A stretch of DNA of 64,000 nt, taken from contig NZ_JAAOIW010000004.1 of NCBI RefSeq assembly GCF_011440305.1, positions 434,001-498,000 of the forward strand, written 5' to 3'. Positions 34,609-44,030 of this stretch are shown piece by piece; position 1 is the first letter of the stretch, and every line of letters starts with the position of its first letter. This DNA comes from Paenibacillus agricola. GTDB taxonomy: Bacteria > Bacillota > Bacilli > Paenibacillales > NBRC-103111. The notes beneath the pieces are model-generated. The model made no database searches. It was given only the letters and a program-made list of their open reading frames with translations, and was not told the origin of the DNA. A program made the position numbers and the translations under genes.

Positions 34609-35772
34609 TCACCCTTTCATGTTGGCCTTCGATGGTAAACTAATCAATTCGTTCCCGCCGATCAAGGTAATATCCTGATTGTCGCCAGGTTGCCCAATGA
34701 CGCAGCCATCTTCTATAACTGTACCGTCACCAATAATGGCTTTATATATTTTTACATTATTTCCTATTTTTACGTTAGGCATGATGACGGAATCCTTAAC
34801 CAAGCTATGCTCGCCAACCTCTACCCCATAAAACAAGACCGAATGGTCGATTTCACCAAATACACTGCAGCCTTCATTAACCAACGAACGGCGAATTTGG
34901 GCAGTTGGAGCGATATATTGGCCCGGTTGGCAAGGATTTACGGAATATATACGCCATTCCTTATCGTTCAAATTGAACTCTGGCTCTTTCTCAAGCAGAT
35001 CCATATTGGCTTCCCATAAGGATTCGATGGTACCCACATCTTTCCAATAGCCTTGGAACGGATAAGCCATCAGCTTTTTTTGTTCGCCCAGCATTAAGGG
35101 AATAATGTCTTTACCGAAGTCTTTGCTGGAATCCGCATTGTCTTCATCCATGTATAGAAATTCCTTCAATACTTTCCAGTTAAAAATATAAATACCCATA
35201 GAAGCCAGGTTACTCTTAGGCTCTTTCGGTTTTTCAGCAAACTCTGTAATTCGGTTTTCATCATCTGTACTCATGAGACCGAAGCGGCTTGCTTCCTCCC
35301 ATTTCACTTCAATTACGGCAATTGTTGCATCGGCTTCCGTATTTTTATGGAAATCCAGCATCACATCATAGTCCATTTTGTAGATATGGTCACCCGAGAT
35401 GACCAAGACATATTCGGGGTCGTATTGATCAATATAAGCCACATTGCGGAAGATCGCATCAGCGGTTCCTTTGTACCAGTCTCCGCCTTTTTGCTCCATA
35501 AACGGCTGTAGCACCGTAACGCCACCATGCTTACGGTCAAGATCCCAAGGGGTTCCAATTCCAATGTAAGTATTTAAGACTAAAGGCTGATACTGCGTTA
35601 GCACGCCTACGGTATCAATCCCTGAATTGGTGCAATTGCTAAGTGTAAAATCAATAATTCGGTACTTGCCACCAAAGTGTACAGCTGGCTTAGCGAGTTT
35701 ATTGGTAAGAACACCCAACCTTTTCCCTTCGCCGCCTGCAAGCAACATCGCTACACATTCCTTTTTACGCAT
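34609..35772 (-). CDS. glgC: Glucose-1-phosphate adenylyltransferase catalytic subunit
   Basis: 387 aa from ATG 35772 with AAAGGGG 9 bases upstream (GTG 35778 is too close). Pyrophosphorylase loop '[34 protein letters not shown]', '[11 protein letters not shown]' and 'EFAEKP' are intact. It makes ADP-glucose from glucose-1-phosphate and ATP, the committed step of glycogen synthesis. Follows glgB directly and overlaps the glgD frame. Confidence 0.96.
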   Translation of the reverse strand: MRKKECVAMLLAGGEGKRLGVLTNKLAKPAVHFGGKYRIIDFTLSNCTNSGIDTVGVLTQYQPLVLNTYIGIGTPWDLDRKHGGVTVLQPFMEQKGGDWYKGTADAIFRNVAYIDQYDPEYVLVISGDHIYKMDYDVMLDFHKNTEADATIAVIEVKWEEASRFGLMSTDDENRITEFAEKPKEPKSNLASMGIYIFNWKVLKEFLYMDEDNADSSKDFGKDIIPLMLGEQKKLMAYPFQGYWKDVGTIESLWEANMDLLEKEPEFNLNDKEWRIYSVNPCQPGQYIAPTAQIRRSLVNEGCSVFGEIDHSVLFYGVEVGEHSLVKDSVIMPNVKIGNNVKIYKAIIGDGTVIEDGCVIGQPGDNQDITLIGGNELISLPSKANMKG

Positions 35773-35777
35773 TGACA

Positions 35778-37709
35778 CTAACCCCTTTCTTTTTTTGTGG
35801 TGCTTGCTTTGCGGTGAGTCTTCACAGGCTTCAGCACAACAACCGCGAGTGGCGGGATGGTCAATTTGAGACTGTAGGGTTGGTCATGCCAAGAAATCAT
35901 CTCTATCTTCAACTTCCCCATGTTCACTTGCCCGGAACCGCCATAGGCTGGCATATCGCTGTTGAAAATTTCGGAATATTCTCCTGAAAGCGGAACACCA
36001 ATTCGATATTGCTCATGGACTACAGGAGTAAAATTGCAGATAATAATTAAAAAGTCATCCGGATCGCTTGATTTTCTCATAAAGGTCGTAATGCTCTGGC
36101 TGCTGTTATCCGCATCAATCCAAGAGAACCCTTCGGGCTGGTGGTCCAGCTCCCACAACGATTGTTCCTTCAGGTACAGATGATTCAAATCCCGTACGTA
36201 ATGCTTCATAGAGCGATGGCTGTCATAATCAAGCATCTCCCAATCGAGATCCTCCAGATCCTTCCACTCATCGAACTGTCCGAATTCACTGCCCATAAAC
36301 AGCAGCTTTTTACCCGGATGCCCGATCATATAACCAAGCAACAAACGCAAATTCGCAAACTTTTGCCAATAATCGCCTGGCATTTTGTTAAGCAGCGACT
36401 TTTTGCCATGCACCACCTCGTCATGCGACAGGGGAAGCACAAAATTTTCGTTGAAGGTGTACATGAATGAGAAGGTAAGCAGGTTATGGCTCCCGCGGCG
36501 AAAATATGGATCTATCTCCACATATTTAAGCATATCATTCATCCAGCCCATATTCCATTTGAAATTAAAACCCAAGCCGCCATCATGCACAGGTGTTGTG
36601 ACTTTCGGCCAATTACTGGAATCTTCCGCCATCATCAGTGCATGCGGATAGTGGGCAAAAATTGTCGTATTCAGCCTTTTGAGAAATTCAACAGCTTCGG
36701 GATTCTCATCTCCACCGTGCTCATTGGTAATTCGTTCCCCATCCGGCCTCCCCAGATTCAAGGAAAGCAAGCTTGCCACCGCATCGACACGCAATCCGTC
36801 GATATGGAATTTATCCATCCAGAACAACGCATTGGAGATGAGAAAGCTGCTAACCTCCGGCTTCGTAAAATCAAACATAAGCGTGCCCCACTGAGGCTTT
36901 TCAGCTTTAGACGGATCATTGTATTCGTACAAGGGCTCGCCGTCAAACTGCCTTAACCCATGCTCATCCTTAACAAAATGCCCGGGTACCCAATCCATAA
37001 TGACACCAATGCCGCGAAGATGGCAACGGTCTACGAAGTACATGAAATCCTGTGGGGTGCCAAATCGGCTTGTTACTGAATAATAGCCTGTAGCTTGATA
37101 GCCCCATGAACGGTCGTAGGGATGCTCGGCCAGCGGCAATAATTCCAAATGGGTGTAGCCCATATCCACCACATAATCGATTAATTCATCAGCAAGCTCA
37201 CGGTATGTATAATACTCGCCGTCCTGCTTTTTTTTCCAGGTCCCCATGTGCACTTCATAAATGTTGAGCGGCCTGTTATAGACAGATTGTGTTTCTTTCT
37301 GTTTAAACCAGGCCCCATCCTGCCATTGGTAGTTTTCTAAAGAGCATACCCGAGAGGCGGTTCCGGGCTTCAGCTCGGAATAAAAAGCGTAAGGATCGGC
37401 TTTGAGTGCCGTTATCCCTTGGGCATTGACGATCTCATACTTGTAATACTCACCTTCTTGGACATCAGGAATGAACAAGCTCCAAACGCCCCATATACTC
37501 ACTTTACTCATTTGATGCAAGCTACCATTCCAATTATTAAAATCTCCGATGACTCTAATCTCTAATGCATGTGGTGCCCACACGGCAAATCGGACGCCAG
37601 CCTTTCCCTCATTTTCGATGAAGTGGGCTCCCAGCAACCGGTAGCTTTGGTATAAGCTACCCTCATGAAACAAGAAAAGGTCGTCCGGACCGGGGATTAA
37701 GCTCATCAT
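35778..37709 (-). CDS. glgB: 1,4-alpha-glucan branching enzyme
   Basis: 643 aa. CBM48-like N terminus ('[24 protein letters not shown]'), then the GH13 barrel: 'MDWVPGHF', nucleophile region '[12 protein letters not shown]', acid/base '[10 protein letters not shown]' and '[16 protein letters not shown]'. It adds alpha-1,6 branches to glycogen. First gene of the glg operon; the upstream region (37710-37925) is shared with the divergent foldase gene. Confidence 0.97.
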   Translation of the reverse strand: MMSLIPGPDDLFLFHEGSLYQSYRLLGAHFIENEGKAGVRFAVWAPHALEIRVIGDFNNWNGSLHQMSKVSIWGVWSLFIPDVQEGEYYKYEIVNAQGITALKADPYAFYSELKPGTASRVCSLENYQWQDGAWFKQKETQSVYNRPLNIYEVHMGTWKKKQDGEYYTYRELADELIDYVVDMGYTHLELLPLAEHPYDRSWGYQATGYYSVTSRFGTPQDFMYFVDRCHLRGIGVIMDWVPGHFVKDEHGLRQFDGEPLYEYNDPSKAEKPQWGTLMFDFTKPEVSSFLISNALFWMDKFHIDGLRVDAVASLLSLNLGRPDGERITNEHGGDENPEAVEFLKRLNTTIFAHYPHALMMAEDSSNWPKVTTPVHDGGLGFNFKWNMGWMNDMLKYVEIDPYFRRGSHNLLTFSFMYTFNENFVLPLSHDEVVHGKKSLLNKMPGDYWQKFANLRLLLGYMIGHPGKKLLFMGSEFGQFDEWKDLEDLDWEMLDYDSHRSMKHYVRDLNHLYLKEQSLWELDHQPEGFSWIDADNSSQSITTFMRKSSDPDDFLIIICNFTPVVHEQYRIGVPLSGEYSEIFNSDMPAYGGSGQVNMGKLKIEMISWHDQPYSLKLTIPPLAVVVLKPVKTHRKASTTKKERG

Positions 37710-37925
37710 GGATCATCCATCCCCTTATATGGTTAATTGTAGCTTCTATAAAGACAAATACTACATCGGAGTGCAAATTCCTTTCTTCCCTTTCCAAATT
37801 CTTCGTAAATTCTAAAATAGCCTCTTAGTTTCTTAGAACCCTACTTCCTTTTACCCAAAAAAGCAGGAATTCCACGATTGAAGTGGAATATATTCTAGCT
37901 ACACATAGAAAGGTGGATATTCGTA

Positions 37926-39062
37926 ATGAATGACAAGGTTAAAGGGCTTGTACTAGGCCTTACTATCGGTGTTATGCTGACAGGATCAATCGCATATGCC
38001 AGTGGATCACAAATCGAAGTTTATTTCAAAAACATCAAGTATATGTTCGATGGCTATGAGAAGAATCCTACGCTTGAGCAAGGAGAAGGCTTTATTTACA
38101 ATGGCACCACCTATGTTCCGCTCCGGTATATCAGTGAAACGCTAGGTAAAGAGGTGCAGTGGGACGGTGACACAGAAACGATCTGGGTTGGTAAAAAAGC
38201 CGATTTAAATGCGGTCGTTGCCACTTACCAAGGCGGTCAAGTCACGCGTGGTGCCTTCGAGAAATATTTAGCGATCACGCTCCTGTTAAATCCGGATAAT
38301 GCCAAGTATGAGAATGACGAAGCCTTCAAAAGCTATATGCTGAAGCAAATGATTGGACAACACATACTCGCCAGTCGTTTGGCTCCAGAGGTTAAAGCAT
38401 CACTTGCAGCAACTATCGAACAAAACATGGTTGATTTGAACAACTACTTGCAATCTAAAGGCGACACCAAAGCACTTTTGACTAAAGGCAATGTAGTGGA
38501 TGCCGACCTGCGTAGCTATGTGGACATGGTTATAAGCGCACAGAAAGCATTGGAAGCTTCTGTAACGGAGGAAGATCTAAAAGCGTTGTACGCCACAGAG
38601 CTTAGCAATAAAAACGAGAACCTGATCTCCGCTTCCGTTCGCCATATTCTTATTAACGCTAACGATGAAAAAGGCGTTGCACGTACCAAGGAAGCCCTCG
38701 ACCTGAAGCTGAAGGAAATTCAGGATAAGCTAAAAAGCGGTGAGGATTTTGTAGCTTTAGCCAAGCAATATTCCGAAGATCCGGGATCCAAGGAAAATGG
38801 GGGTTTATATGCAGATGCCAGCGTAGTCCAATGGGTTGATGGCTTTAAGCAGGCCGTAATCTCTCAGGAGCTGAACAAAGTTGGCGAGCCTGTACAAACG
38901 GAGTTCGGGTACCATATTATCCGTGTTGAATCCCGTGGCACACTTTCCTTTGACTCTGTGAAGGAAGGCCTGAAGCAGTCACTTGTATCGGAGCGCACCA
39001 AACAATATAATGAAAAAGATTTACCTGCACTGATTCAAAGTATCACATTGCCAAAACCATAA
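37926..39062 (+). CDS. Stalk-domain and parvulin-type peptidyl-prolyl isomerase fusion
   Basis: 378 aa. Signal peptide with cleavage near AYA-SG. Residues about 30-95 look like a copper-amine-oxidase-N/stalk domain ('IYNGTTYVPLRYISETLGKEVQWDGDTETIWVGK'). A SurA/PrsA-like helical chaperone region follows, then a parvulin domain ('ASVRHILINA', 'FVALAKQYSEDPGSKENGG', 'VQTEFGYHIIRVES'). PrsA-like foldase for secreted proteins; lipobox Cys is absent, so it is probably secreted or wall-bound via the stalk domain. Confidence 0.92.
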   Translation: MNDKVKGLVLGLTIGVMLTGSIAYASGSQIEVYFKNIKYMFDGYEKNPTLEQGEGFIYNGTTYVPLRYISETLGKEVQWDGDTETIWVGKKADLNAVVATYQGGQVTRGAFEKYLAITLLLNPDNAKYENDEAFKSYMLKQMIGQHILASRLAPEVKASLAATIEQNMVDLNNYLQSKGDTKALLTKGNVVDADLRSYVDMVISAQKALEASVTEEDLKALYATELSNKNENLISASVRHILINANDEKGVARTKEALDLKLKEIQDKLKSGEDFVALAKQYSEDPGSKENGGLYADASVVQWVDGFKQAVISQELNKVGEPVQTEFGYHIIRVESRGTLSFDSVKEGLKQSLVSERTKQYNEKDLPALIQSITLPKP

Positions 39063-39098
39063 AAAATAGCAATAATGCCTGAAGGAAGGTTACTTATT

Positions 39099-39962
39099 AT
39101 GTTTGCAGCACAGGATTGGAAAGATTACGAATTGCTTGATACGGGTGATGGCGAAAAGCTGGAGCGGTGGGGAAACATTATTCTTCGCCGTCCAGACCCA
39201 CAAATTATTTGGCCGCTAGACCAAACCAATGGGTCATGGAGCCAAGCAGATGCCCATTACCATCGCAGCTCCAGCGGCGGCGGCCAGTGGGAAACTAGGA
39301 GCCAGCTGCCTGACCGTTGGACCATTGCTTATGATAAATTACAGTTTCATATTAAACCCACCAGCTTTAAGCATACGGGCTTATTCCCCGAGCAAGCTAC
39401 AAATTGGAAATGGATGATTGATAAAATCCAGGGAGCCGGGCGCAATATAAAGGTTCTAAACCTGTTTGCTTACACTGGCGGCGCTACAGTCGCTTGCGCT
39501 TATGCTGGAGCAGAGGTTTGCCACGTTGATGCTTCTAAGGGAGTCGTGCAATGGGCAAAGGAGAACGCCCAGCTATCCGGGCTTGGCGATAAGCCTGTAC
39601 GCTTTATTACCGATGACGTATTCAAATTTGTTCAACGCGAGCAGCGCCGCGGCAGCCAATATGATGCGATTATTCTGGATCCCCCCTCTTACGGGCGCGG
39701 CCCCAATGGTGAAACCTGGAAGCTGGAAACGGATTTGTACCCTTTTATCGAATCCTGCCTAGCTATTATGTCGAACCGCCCTTTGTTTATGCTAATTAAT
39801 TCCTATACAACAGGAATTTCAGCAACCGTGCTCAAAAATATTCTTGCTCTGTCGCTAGGTAAAAAGCACGGTGGCACGATTACTTGTGGAGAAATCGGAC
39901 TGCCGATTACCGCCTCCAAGCTTATGCTGCCATGCGGTATTTTAGGCCGTTGGGAGGCGTAG
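39099..39962 (+). CDS. Class I SAM-dependent (rRNA) methyltransferase
   Basis: 287 aa from ATG 39099 with AAGGAAGG 9 bases upstream; ATG 39075 has none. SAM motif 'VLNLFAYTGGATVACAYAGAEVCHVDAS' and catalytic-type 'IILDPPSYGRG'. RlmI/RlmK-like 23S rRNA cytosine methyltransferase family, though without a PUA domain. It is 3 bp before a pseudouridine synthase gene, so the two RNA-modifying enzymes are cotranscribed. Confidence 0.88.
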   Translation: MFAAQDWKDYELLDTGDGEKLERWGNIILRRPDPQIIWPLDQTNGSWSQADAHYHRSSSGGGQWETRSQLPDRWTIAYDKLQFHIKPTSFKHTGLFPEQATNWKWMIDKIQGAGRNIKVLNLFAYTGGATVACAYAGAEVCHVDASKGVVQWAKENAQLSGLGDKPVRFITDDVFKFVQREQRRGSQYDAIILDPPSYGRGPNGETWKLETDLYPFIESCLAIMSNRPLFMLINSYTTGISATVLKNILALSLGKKHGGTITCGEIGLPITASKLMLPCGILGRWEA

Positions 39963-39965
39963 CCT

Positions 39966-40664
39966 TTGTCACGCGATTCCCATATATCTATTCCCATTTT
40001 GTATGAAGATAATCATGTGATCGTGGTCGTTAAGCCGGTGAATGTACCTACACAAGAAGATGATTCCCACGATCCTGACTTATTAACGCTTATTAAGCAG
40101 GATTTAAAAATCCGGTACGAGAAGCCTGGAGCTGTATACCTCGGCTTGGTGCACCGGCTTGACCGTCCAGTCGGCGGCGTTATGGTATTTGCCAAAACCT
40201 CCAAGGCTGCCTCCAGGCTTTCGGATTCCGTCCGTACGCGAACCATCCGCAAAACCTACACGGCCGTTATCCATGGAGTGCCCAAACAAGCGCAAGCTTC
40301 TTTGCGCCATTATTTGTTGAAGGATACCAGCACCAACATGGTCTCGGTCGTCTCTGCGCAAACAGCAGGCGCCAAAGAGGCGATCCTGGATTATGAGGTG
40401 CTCGCCCATCGCGAAGGCGTGTCCCTTGTCAGCGTCGAGCTGCACACGGGCAGGCCACATCAAATCCGCGTCCAATTCGCGGCGATTGGCTGCCCTCTTG
40501 TCGGCGACCAACGCTACGGTGCCCATATGACGAAGCCTGGGCAGCAAATCGCCCTTTGGTCGACGACGCTTGGCTTTGACCACCCGACGACCAAAGAAGC
40601 GCTTAGCTTTAGCTCTGCGCCTCCTGTGGAGTATCCATGGAGGCTTTTCCACCCTCCCTTGTAG
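39966..40664 (+). CDS. RluA-family pseudouridine synthase
   Basis: 232 aa, TTG start. Catalytic Asp in 'GLVHRLDRPVGGVMVFAKTS', with 'RPHQIRVQFAAIGCPLVGDQRYG' and 'LWSTTLGFDHP'. No S4 domain. It makes pseudouridine in rRNA or tRNA. Starts 3 bp after the methyltransferase stop. The last codons (FHPPL-stop) lie inside a GC-rich dispersed repeat. Confidence 0.92.
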   Translation: MSRDSHISIPILYEDNHVIVVVKPVNVPTQEDDSHDPDLLTLIKQDLKIRYEKPGAVYLGLVHRLDRPVGGVMVFAKTSKAASRLSDSVRTRTIRKTYTAVIHGVPKQAQASLRHYLLKDTSTNMVSVVSAQTAGAKEAILDYEVLAHREGVSLVSVELHTGRPHQIRVQFAAIGCPLVGDQRYGAHMTKPGQQIALWSTTLGFDHPTTKEALSFSSAPPVEYPWRLFHPPL

Positions 40665-40806
40665 GGAGGGATCCAAAGGGCTATGCCCTCTGGACTCCCC
40701 TTGGTGCGGCGGTTTGACTTTGGTGTTCTCGGGGCGCTTTCGTCCCTGCGGGACACGCTTGGCTATCTGCTTGAGAGTCATTCGCTCCTTTGGAACATCA
40801 TTTACT
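40653..40806 (+). repeat. GC-rich hairpin element, copy A
   Basis: Begins with perfect stem CCCTCCCT / AGGGAGGG, then TCCAAAGGGC / GCCCTCTGGA, and continues to GTGTTCTCGGGGCGCTTTCG, TCCC/GGGA and a CATTCGCTCC end. The same pieces recur at 42445-42972. It holds the stop codon of the pseudouridine synthase gene. Confidence 0.85.
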
Positions 40807-40860
40807 TTAAAATCTAAAATGATATTTCCATAGATCCATATGCTTCTAGCAAACTCTCTA

Positions 40861-40904
40861 TCACAAAAAACCATCTTTCCAAATGGAAAGATGGTTTTTT
40901 GTGA
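40861..40904. terminator. Strong bidirectional terminator
   Basis: A near-perfect 20-bp palindrome: TCACAAAAAACCATCTTTCC then its complement GGAAAGATGGTTTTTTGTGA, with A- and T-runs on both sides. Serves the RNA-modification operon and fetAB. Confidence 0.92.
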
Positions 40905-40939
40905 TATCAGCTAGTACTAAGAACTTCTGTGTTAATAGT

Positions 40940-41704
40940 CTAGACGTTTTCTTGCATGATTGGGTGTAGCTTTTCATCTTTAGTGAACCAAAGCTTGTAG
41001 GTAAGCAAGCCAAGAAACATACTGCTTAACGACGCTGAGGCCATGAGGATAAGAACAATCAAAATTTGGTAACGAACGGCTTCAACGGGATCTGCCCCCG
41101 CTACAATCATCCCGGTCATCATGCCCGGCAGCTGCACCAGCCCAATTGTTTTCATGCCATCAATCGTAGGAATCATGCTGGATTTCACAGACCTTTTCAA
41201 AGTTTGCTGAATCGCTTGCCTAGCCGTCGCTCCGAGTGATAGCAACGCTTCAATCTCGCCCTTAGCTGCTTGAATTTGAAGCTGCATTTGATTTAAAAAT
41301 AACCCCGATACTACCATCGCACTGCCAATAATCATTCCGCTTAACGGAATGATGTATTGGGGGGTTGGTTCAATAATCCGTAAACTCAGCAGCATCCCCA
41401 TCGTAATCGTCTCTGTCGCAGCAATGGAGCAAATAACACGCCATACGATGCCTCTAAGGCCTTTACCTCTACGGCTTGCATTCCAAGCGGCAACTATAAT
41501 CATTAGACCTACAATAAGTATTAAAAGTAAAGGCTGATTCGCATTAAAAACAAACTGCAGCACATAACCAACAAGCAGCAATTGTAGGGCAGAACGAATC
41601 GTGCCTATCAGTATTTCTTTTTCTAATCCGAGCTTTTGACGCATTGAAACCAACACAGTAACTGCAATGAACACCAGTGTAAAACCTAGGGCCGTAGTAC
41701 TCAT
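40940..41704 (-). CDS. fetB: FetB-like ABC transporter permease (UPF0014 family)
   Basis: 254 aa with about seven membrane helices; 'LIGTIRSALQLLLVGYVLQ', 'NASRRGKGL', 'SLGATARQAIQQTLKRSVKSSMIPTIDGMKTIGLVQLPGMMTGMI' match the UPF0014/FetB family. In E. coli FetAB exports iron and protects against peroxide. The gene overlaps the ATPase by 4 bp. Confidence 0.9.
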   Translation of the reverse strand: MSTTALGFTLVFIAVTVLVSMRQKLGLEKEILIGTIRSALQLLLVGYVLQFVFNANQPLLLILIVGLMIIVAAWNASRRGKGLRGIVWRVICSIAATETITMGMLLSLRIIEPTPQYIIPLSGMIIGSAMVVSGLFLNQMQLQIQAAKGEIEALLSLGATARQAIQQTLKRSVKSSMIPTIDGMKTIGLVQLPGMMTGMIVAGADPVEAVRYQILIVLILMASASLSSMFLGLLTYKLWFTKDEKLHPIMQENV

Positions 41705-42441
41705 GCCTGTTCACCAGTCCCATCTGGTATTTGCAAAAAACCACGGGCCAGATCGGTTGCGGGACACTCGAAAAACGTCTTTGTTGGACTGTTCTCGCAT
41801 AACGTGTTGTTGGCCATAAACCATATTTGGCTACTTGTCTGGCTGGCTTGTTCCAGATCATGAGTAATCCAAATCATCGCCACGCCTTCTTTATTGTGCC
41901 AATCCAGCAATAGCTGTTCAACTGCTTGCTTACTTTGTATATCCAGCGAAGCTGTAATTTCATCAAGCAATAGCACCTCCGGACGCAGCAGTAAAGAACG
42001 GACTAGCGCCAAACGTTGCTTCTCGCCACCTGATAAATCTGCCGCTCGCTTGTTCCAGTCCAAATCCTCCAGCTTAACCGCATGCAGTAGTTGCTTGGCC
42101 AATTTTATGTCCATTTCTTTTTTTTGCAGTCTGCTCACTGTCCGCAGATTGTCCTCCACGCTTCCAGCGAGCATTACTGCTTGTTGTGCTACATAACAGA
42201 CCTTGGTTCTCCAATCATGCGGAAACCACTCACTTGAAAGCCGATTGCGATAGCGAACCGTCCCTTCATCAGCTGACTCCAGCATTCCGATTATTCGCAG
42301 CAAGGTACTCTTTCCTTGACCTGAAGCTCCTATGACAGAAATGATGCAAGGCTCATTGATTTGAGCGTTAATTCCAGAAAATAACGGGCTGTTCTCTTTG
42401 TGGTGGTGTTTGGTTAAGTTGGTAATATCGAGGAGCTTCAC
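41701..42441 (-). CDS. fetA: FetA-like ABC transporter ATP-binding protein
   Basis: About 246 aa from GTG 42441. Walker A 'GASGQGKSTL', signature 'LSGGEKQRL', Walker B 'VLLLDEITASLD'. The frame runs 117 codons further upstream but that stretch is only a translated repeat (KRVPKGRKRPENT), so it is not counted. The chosen GTG has GGGAGGG 8 bases upstream, a site supplied by the repeat itself. With fetB forms an iron/metal export pump (inference from family). Confidence 0.85.
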   Translation of the reverse strand: MKLLDITNLTKHHHKENSPLFSGINAQINEPCIISVIGASGQGKSTLLRIIGMLESADEGTVRYRNRLSSEWFPHDWRTKVCYVAQQAVMLAGSVEDNLRTVSRLQKKEMDIKLAKQLLHAVKLEDLDWNKRAADLSGGEKQRLALVRSLLLRPEVLLLDEITASLDIQSKQAVEQLLLDWHNKEGVAMIWITHDLEQASQTSSQIWFMANNTLCENSPTKTFFECPATDLARGFLQIPDGTGEQA

Positions 42442-42975
42442 CCTCCCCACCCTCCCTTTTAGGGAGGGATCCAAAGGGCTTTGCCCTCTGGACTCCCCCT
42501 GTGATATGCAGACCGTGGTGTTCTCGGGGCGCTTTCGTCCCTTCGGGACACGCTTGGCTGTTGTGCTTCTGGTGCTGCTACAGGCTGCGGTATTCTCGGG
42601 GCGCTTCCGTCCCTTCGGGACACGCTTGACTGTTGTGCTTCTGGTGCTGATACAGGCTGCAGTGTTCTCGGGGCGCTTCCGTCCCTTCGGGACACGCTTG
42701 GCTGCTGTGCTTCTGGTGCTGATACAGGCTGCAGTGTTCTCGGGGCGCTTCCGTCCCTTCGGGACACGCTTGGCTGCTGTGCTTGGAGCCATTCGTTCCT
42801 ATGGAACATTATTTACTTGTTATTACTTTTTTGTTTGTTTCTTTGATTGTACAAGCTTTGTGAGAGCTTCTGGCGCTCATGCAGACTGTCGTGTTCTCGG
42901 GGCGCTTCCATCCCTTCGGGACGCGCCTTGACTGTGTGCTTGGAGCCATTCGTTCCTGCGGTACATCATTTTCTA
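42442..42975. repeat. GC-rich hairpin elements B and C with four 72-bp tandem units
   Basis: Element B begins with CCCTCCCT/AGGGAGGG near 42450. Four tandem units of 72 bp follow, each starting GTGTTCTCGGGGCGCTTCCG (or a one-base variant) at 42518, 42590, 42662 and 42734. A CTTGGAGCCATTCGTTCC end occurs at 42782. A single further copy with the same end is at 42891-42958. The units carry CGTCCC/GGGACG hairpins. This fills the gap between fetA and folD. Confidence 0.9.
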
Positions 42976-43001
42976 TTGCAGCTAGGTTTAGTTATTCGCT
43001 A

Positions 43002-43853
43002 TTATTCGAGACCATTTGCGTAAAATGCGGCATCGACTGTATGCTTCAATAGCGTGGCTATCGTGACTGGCCCAACGCCGGCGGGCACGGGGGTTATTGC
43101 ACTTGCTTGATTGAAGCAGGCGGCAAAATCAACATCACCGATGTTGCCAGGATTGTAACCGGCATCAAGGATAACGGCGCCTGGCTTGATCCAATCACCT
43201 TGGACAAAATTCGGTTTGCCGACAGCGGCAACTACGATATCGGCCAAACGGACGATTGTAGGCAATGCATTCGTTTTCGAATGGCAGACCGTCACTGTTG
43301 CATTCCGGTTTAAAAGCATTTGGGAAACGGGCTTGCCGAGAATCGGGCTTCGTCCGATCACGACTGCATGCTTGCCCTCGATAGGCAAGCCATATGCATC
43401 TAGGATAGCAAGAATCGCCGCGGGAGTACAACAAGGAAAACGTCCAAAACCAAATGCCAGCTGGGCGAAGCCTGTTGTTGTCACACCGTCGACATCCTTC
43501 TCGATGCTGATGGCTTCAAAGGCTGCTCTCTCATCGATATGGGAGGGGACAGGATGCTGTAGCAATATTCCGTGTACCTGTGGATCCGCATTTAATTGTT
43601 GAATGGCCAGCACCAATTGCTCGGTAGTTGTCTGCTTATCCAAATAAATACGGCGGGAGTCGATTCCGAGCTTGTTACAAGCATTGCTTTTCATACGGAC
43701 ATAGGTTTCTGATGCGGGGTCGTTGCCGACTAGTACTGTAGCCAAACATGGGACTATCGAGCTTTTTGCCAATTGCTCCACTCTTTTTTTCAATTGCTCC
43801 TTGATCACTACGGCTACCTTGTTACCGTCCAATATCATCGGTTGTCTACTCAT
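43002..43853 (-). CDS. folD: Methylenetetrahydrofolate dehydrogenase/cyclohydrolase
   Basis: 283 aa, family length. 'VLVGNDPASETYVRMKSNAC' with the catalytic Lys, 'GILLQHPVPSHID', 'VIGRSPILGKPVSQMLL' and 'TPVPAGVGPVTIATLL' are all present. It interconverts one-carbon folate forms in the cytoplasm. GAAAGGGTG precedes the ATG. Single gene, preceded by the terminator of the upstream TPR gene. Confidence 0.97.
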   Translation of the reverse strand: MSRQPMILDGNKVAVVIKEQLKKRVEQLAKSSIVPCLATVLVGNDPASETYVRMKSNACNKLGIDSRRIYLDKQTTTEQLVLAIQQLNADPQVHGILLQHPVPSHIDERAAFEAISIEKDVDGVTTTGFAQLAFGFGRFPCCTPAAILAILDAYGLPIEGKHAVVIGRSPILGKPVSQMLLNRNATVTVCHSKTNALPTIVRLADIVVAAVGKPNFVQGDWIKPGAVILDAGYNPGNIGDVDFAACFNQASAITPVPAGVGPVTIATLLKHTVDAAFYANGLE

Positions 43854-43890
43854 TTGCCGTTCACCCTTTCATATGGGTCGAAGTATTAAC

Positions 43891-43925
43891 GCAAAAAGGC
43901 AAGGAGATCAACTCCTTACCTTTGC
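43891..43925 (-). terminator. Terminator of the TPR-protein gene
   Basis: Read on the minus strand: CAAAGGTAAGGAG / CTCCTTGCCTTTTTG stem with loop TTGAT, then a T-run. Confidence 0.8.
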
Positions 43926-44030
43926 CCAGGCGTACGGCGAATGCTCTATGTGCTCCCCCATGGTTACCCATGCTCCGCCAGTTACACATAGCTTTATTGA
44001 CCTTGAATATAACGCGATTTCTGTAAATAA

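Noticed and set aside
40104-40874. 256-aa antisense open frame over the pseudouridine synthase gene
   Set aside because: It is a shadow of a well-supported gene and runs through a repeat element and a terminator.
42442-42792. N-terminal extension of the FetA-like protein (repeated KRVPKGRKRPENT)
   Set aside because: It is only translated repeat element; a good GTG with ribosome site lies at 42441 and the protein core begins there.
42398-42931. 177-aa plus-strand and 116-aa minus-strand open frames over the 72-bp repeats
   Set aside because: All frames are open because the unit is GC-rich and 72 is divisible by three; there is no ribosome site or protein-like composition.
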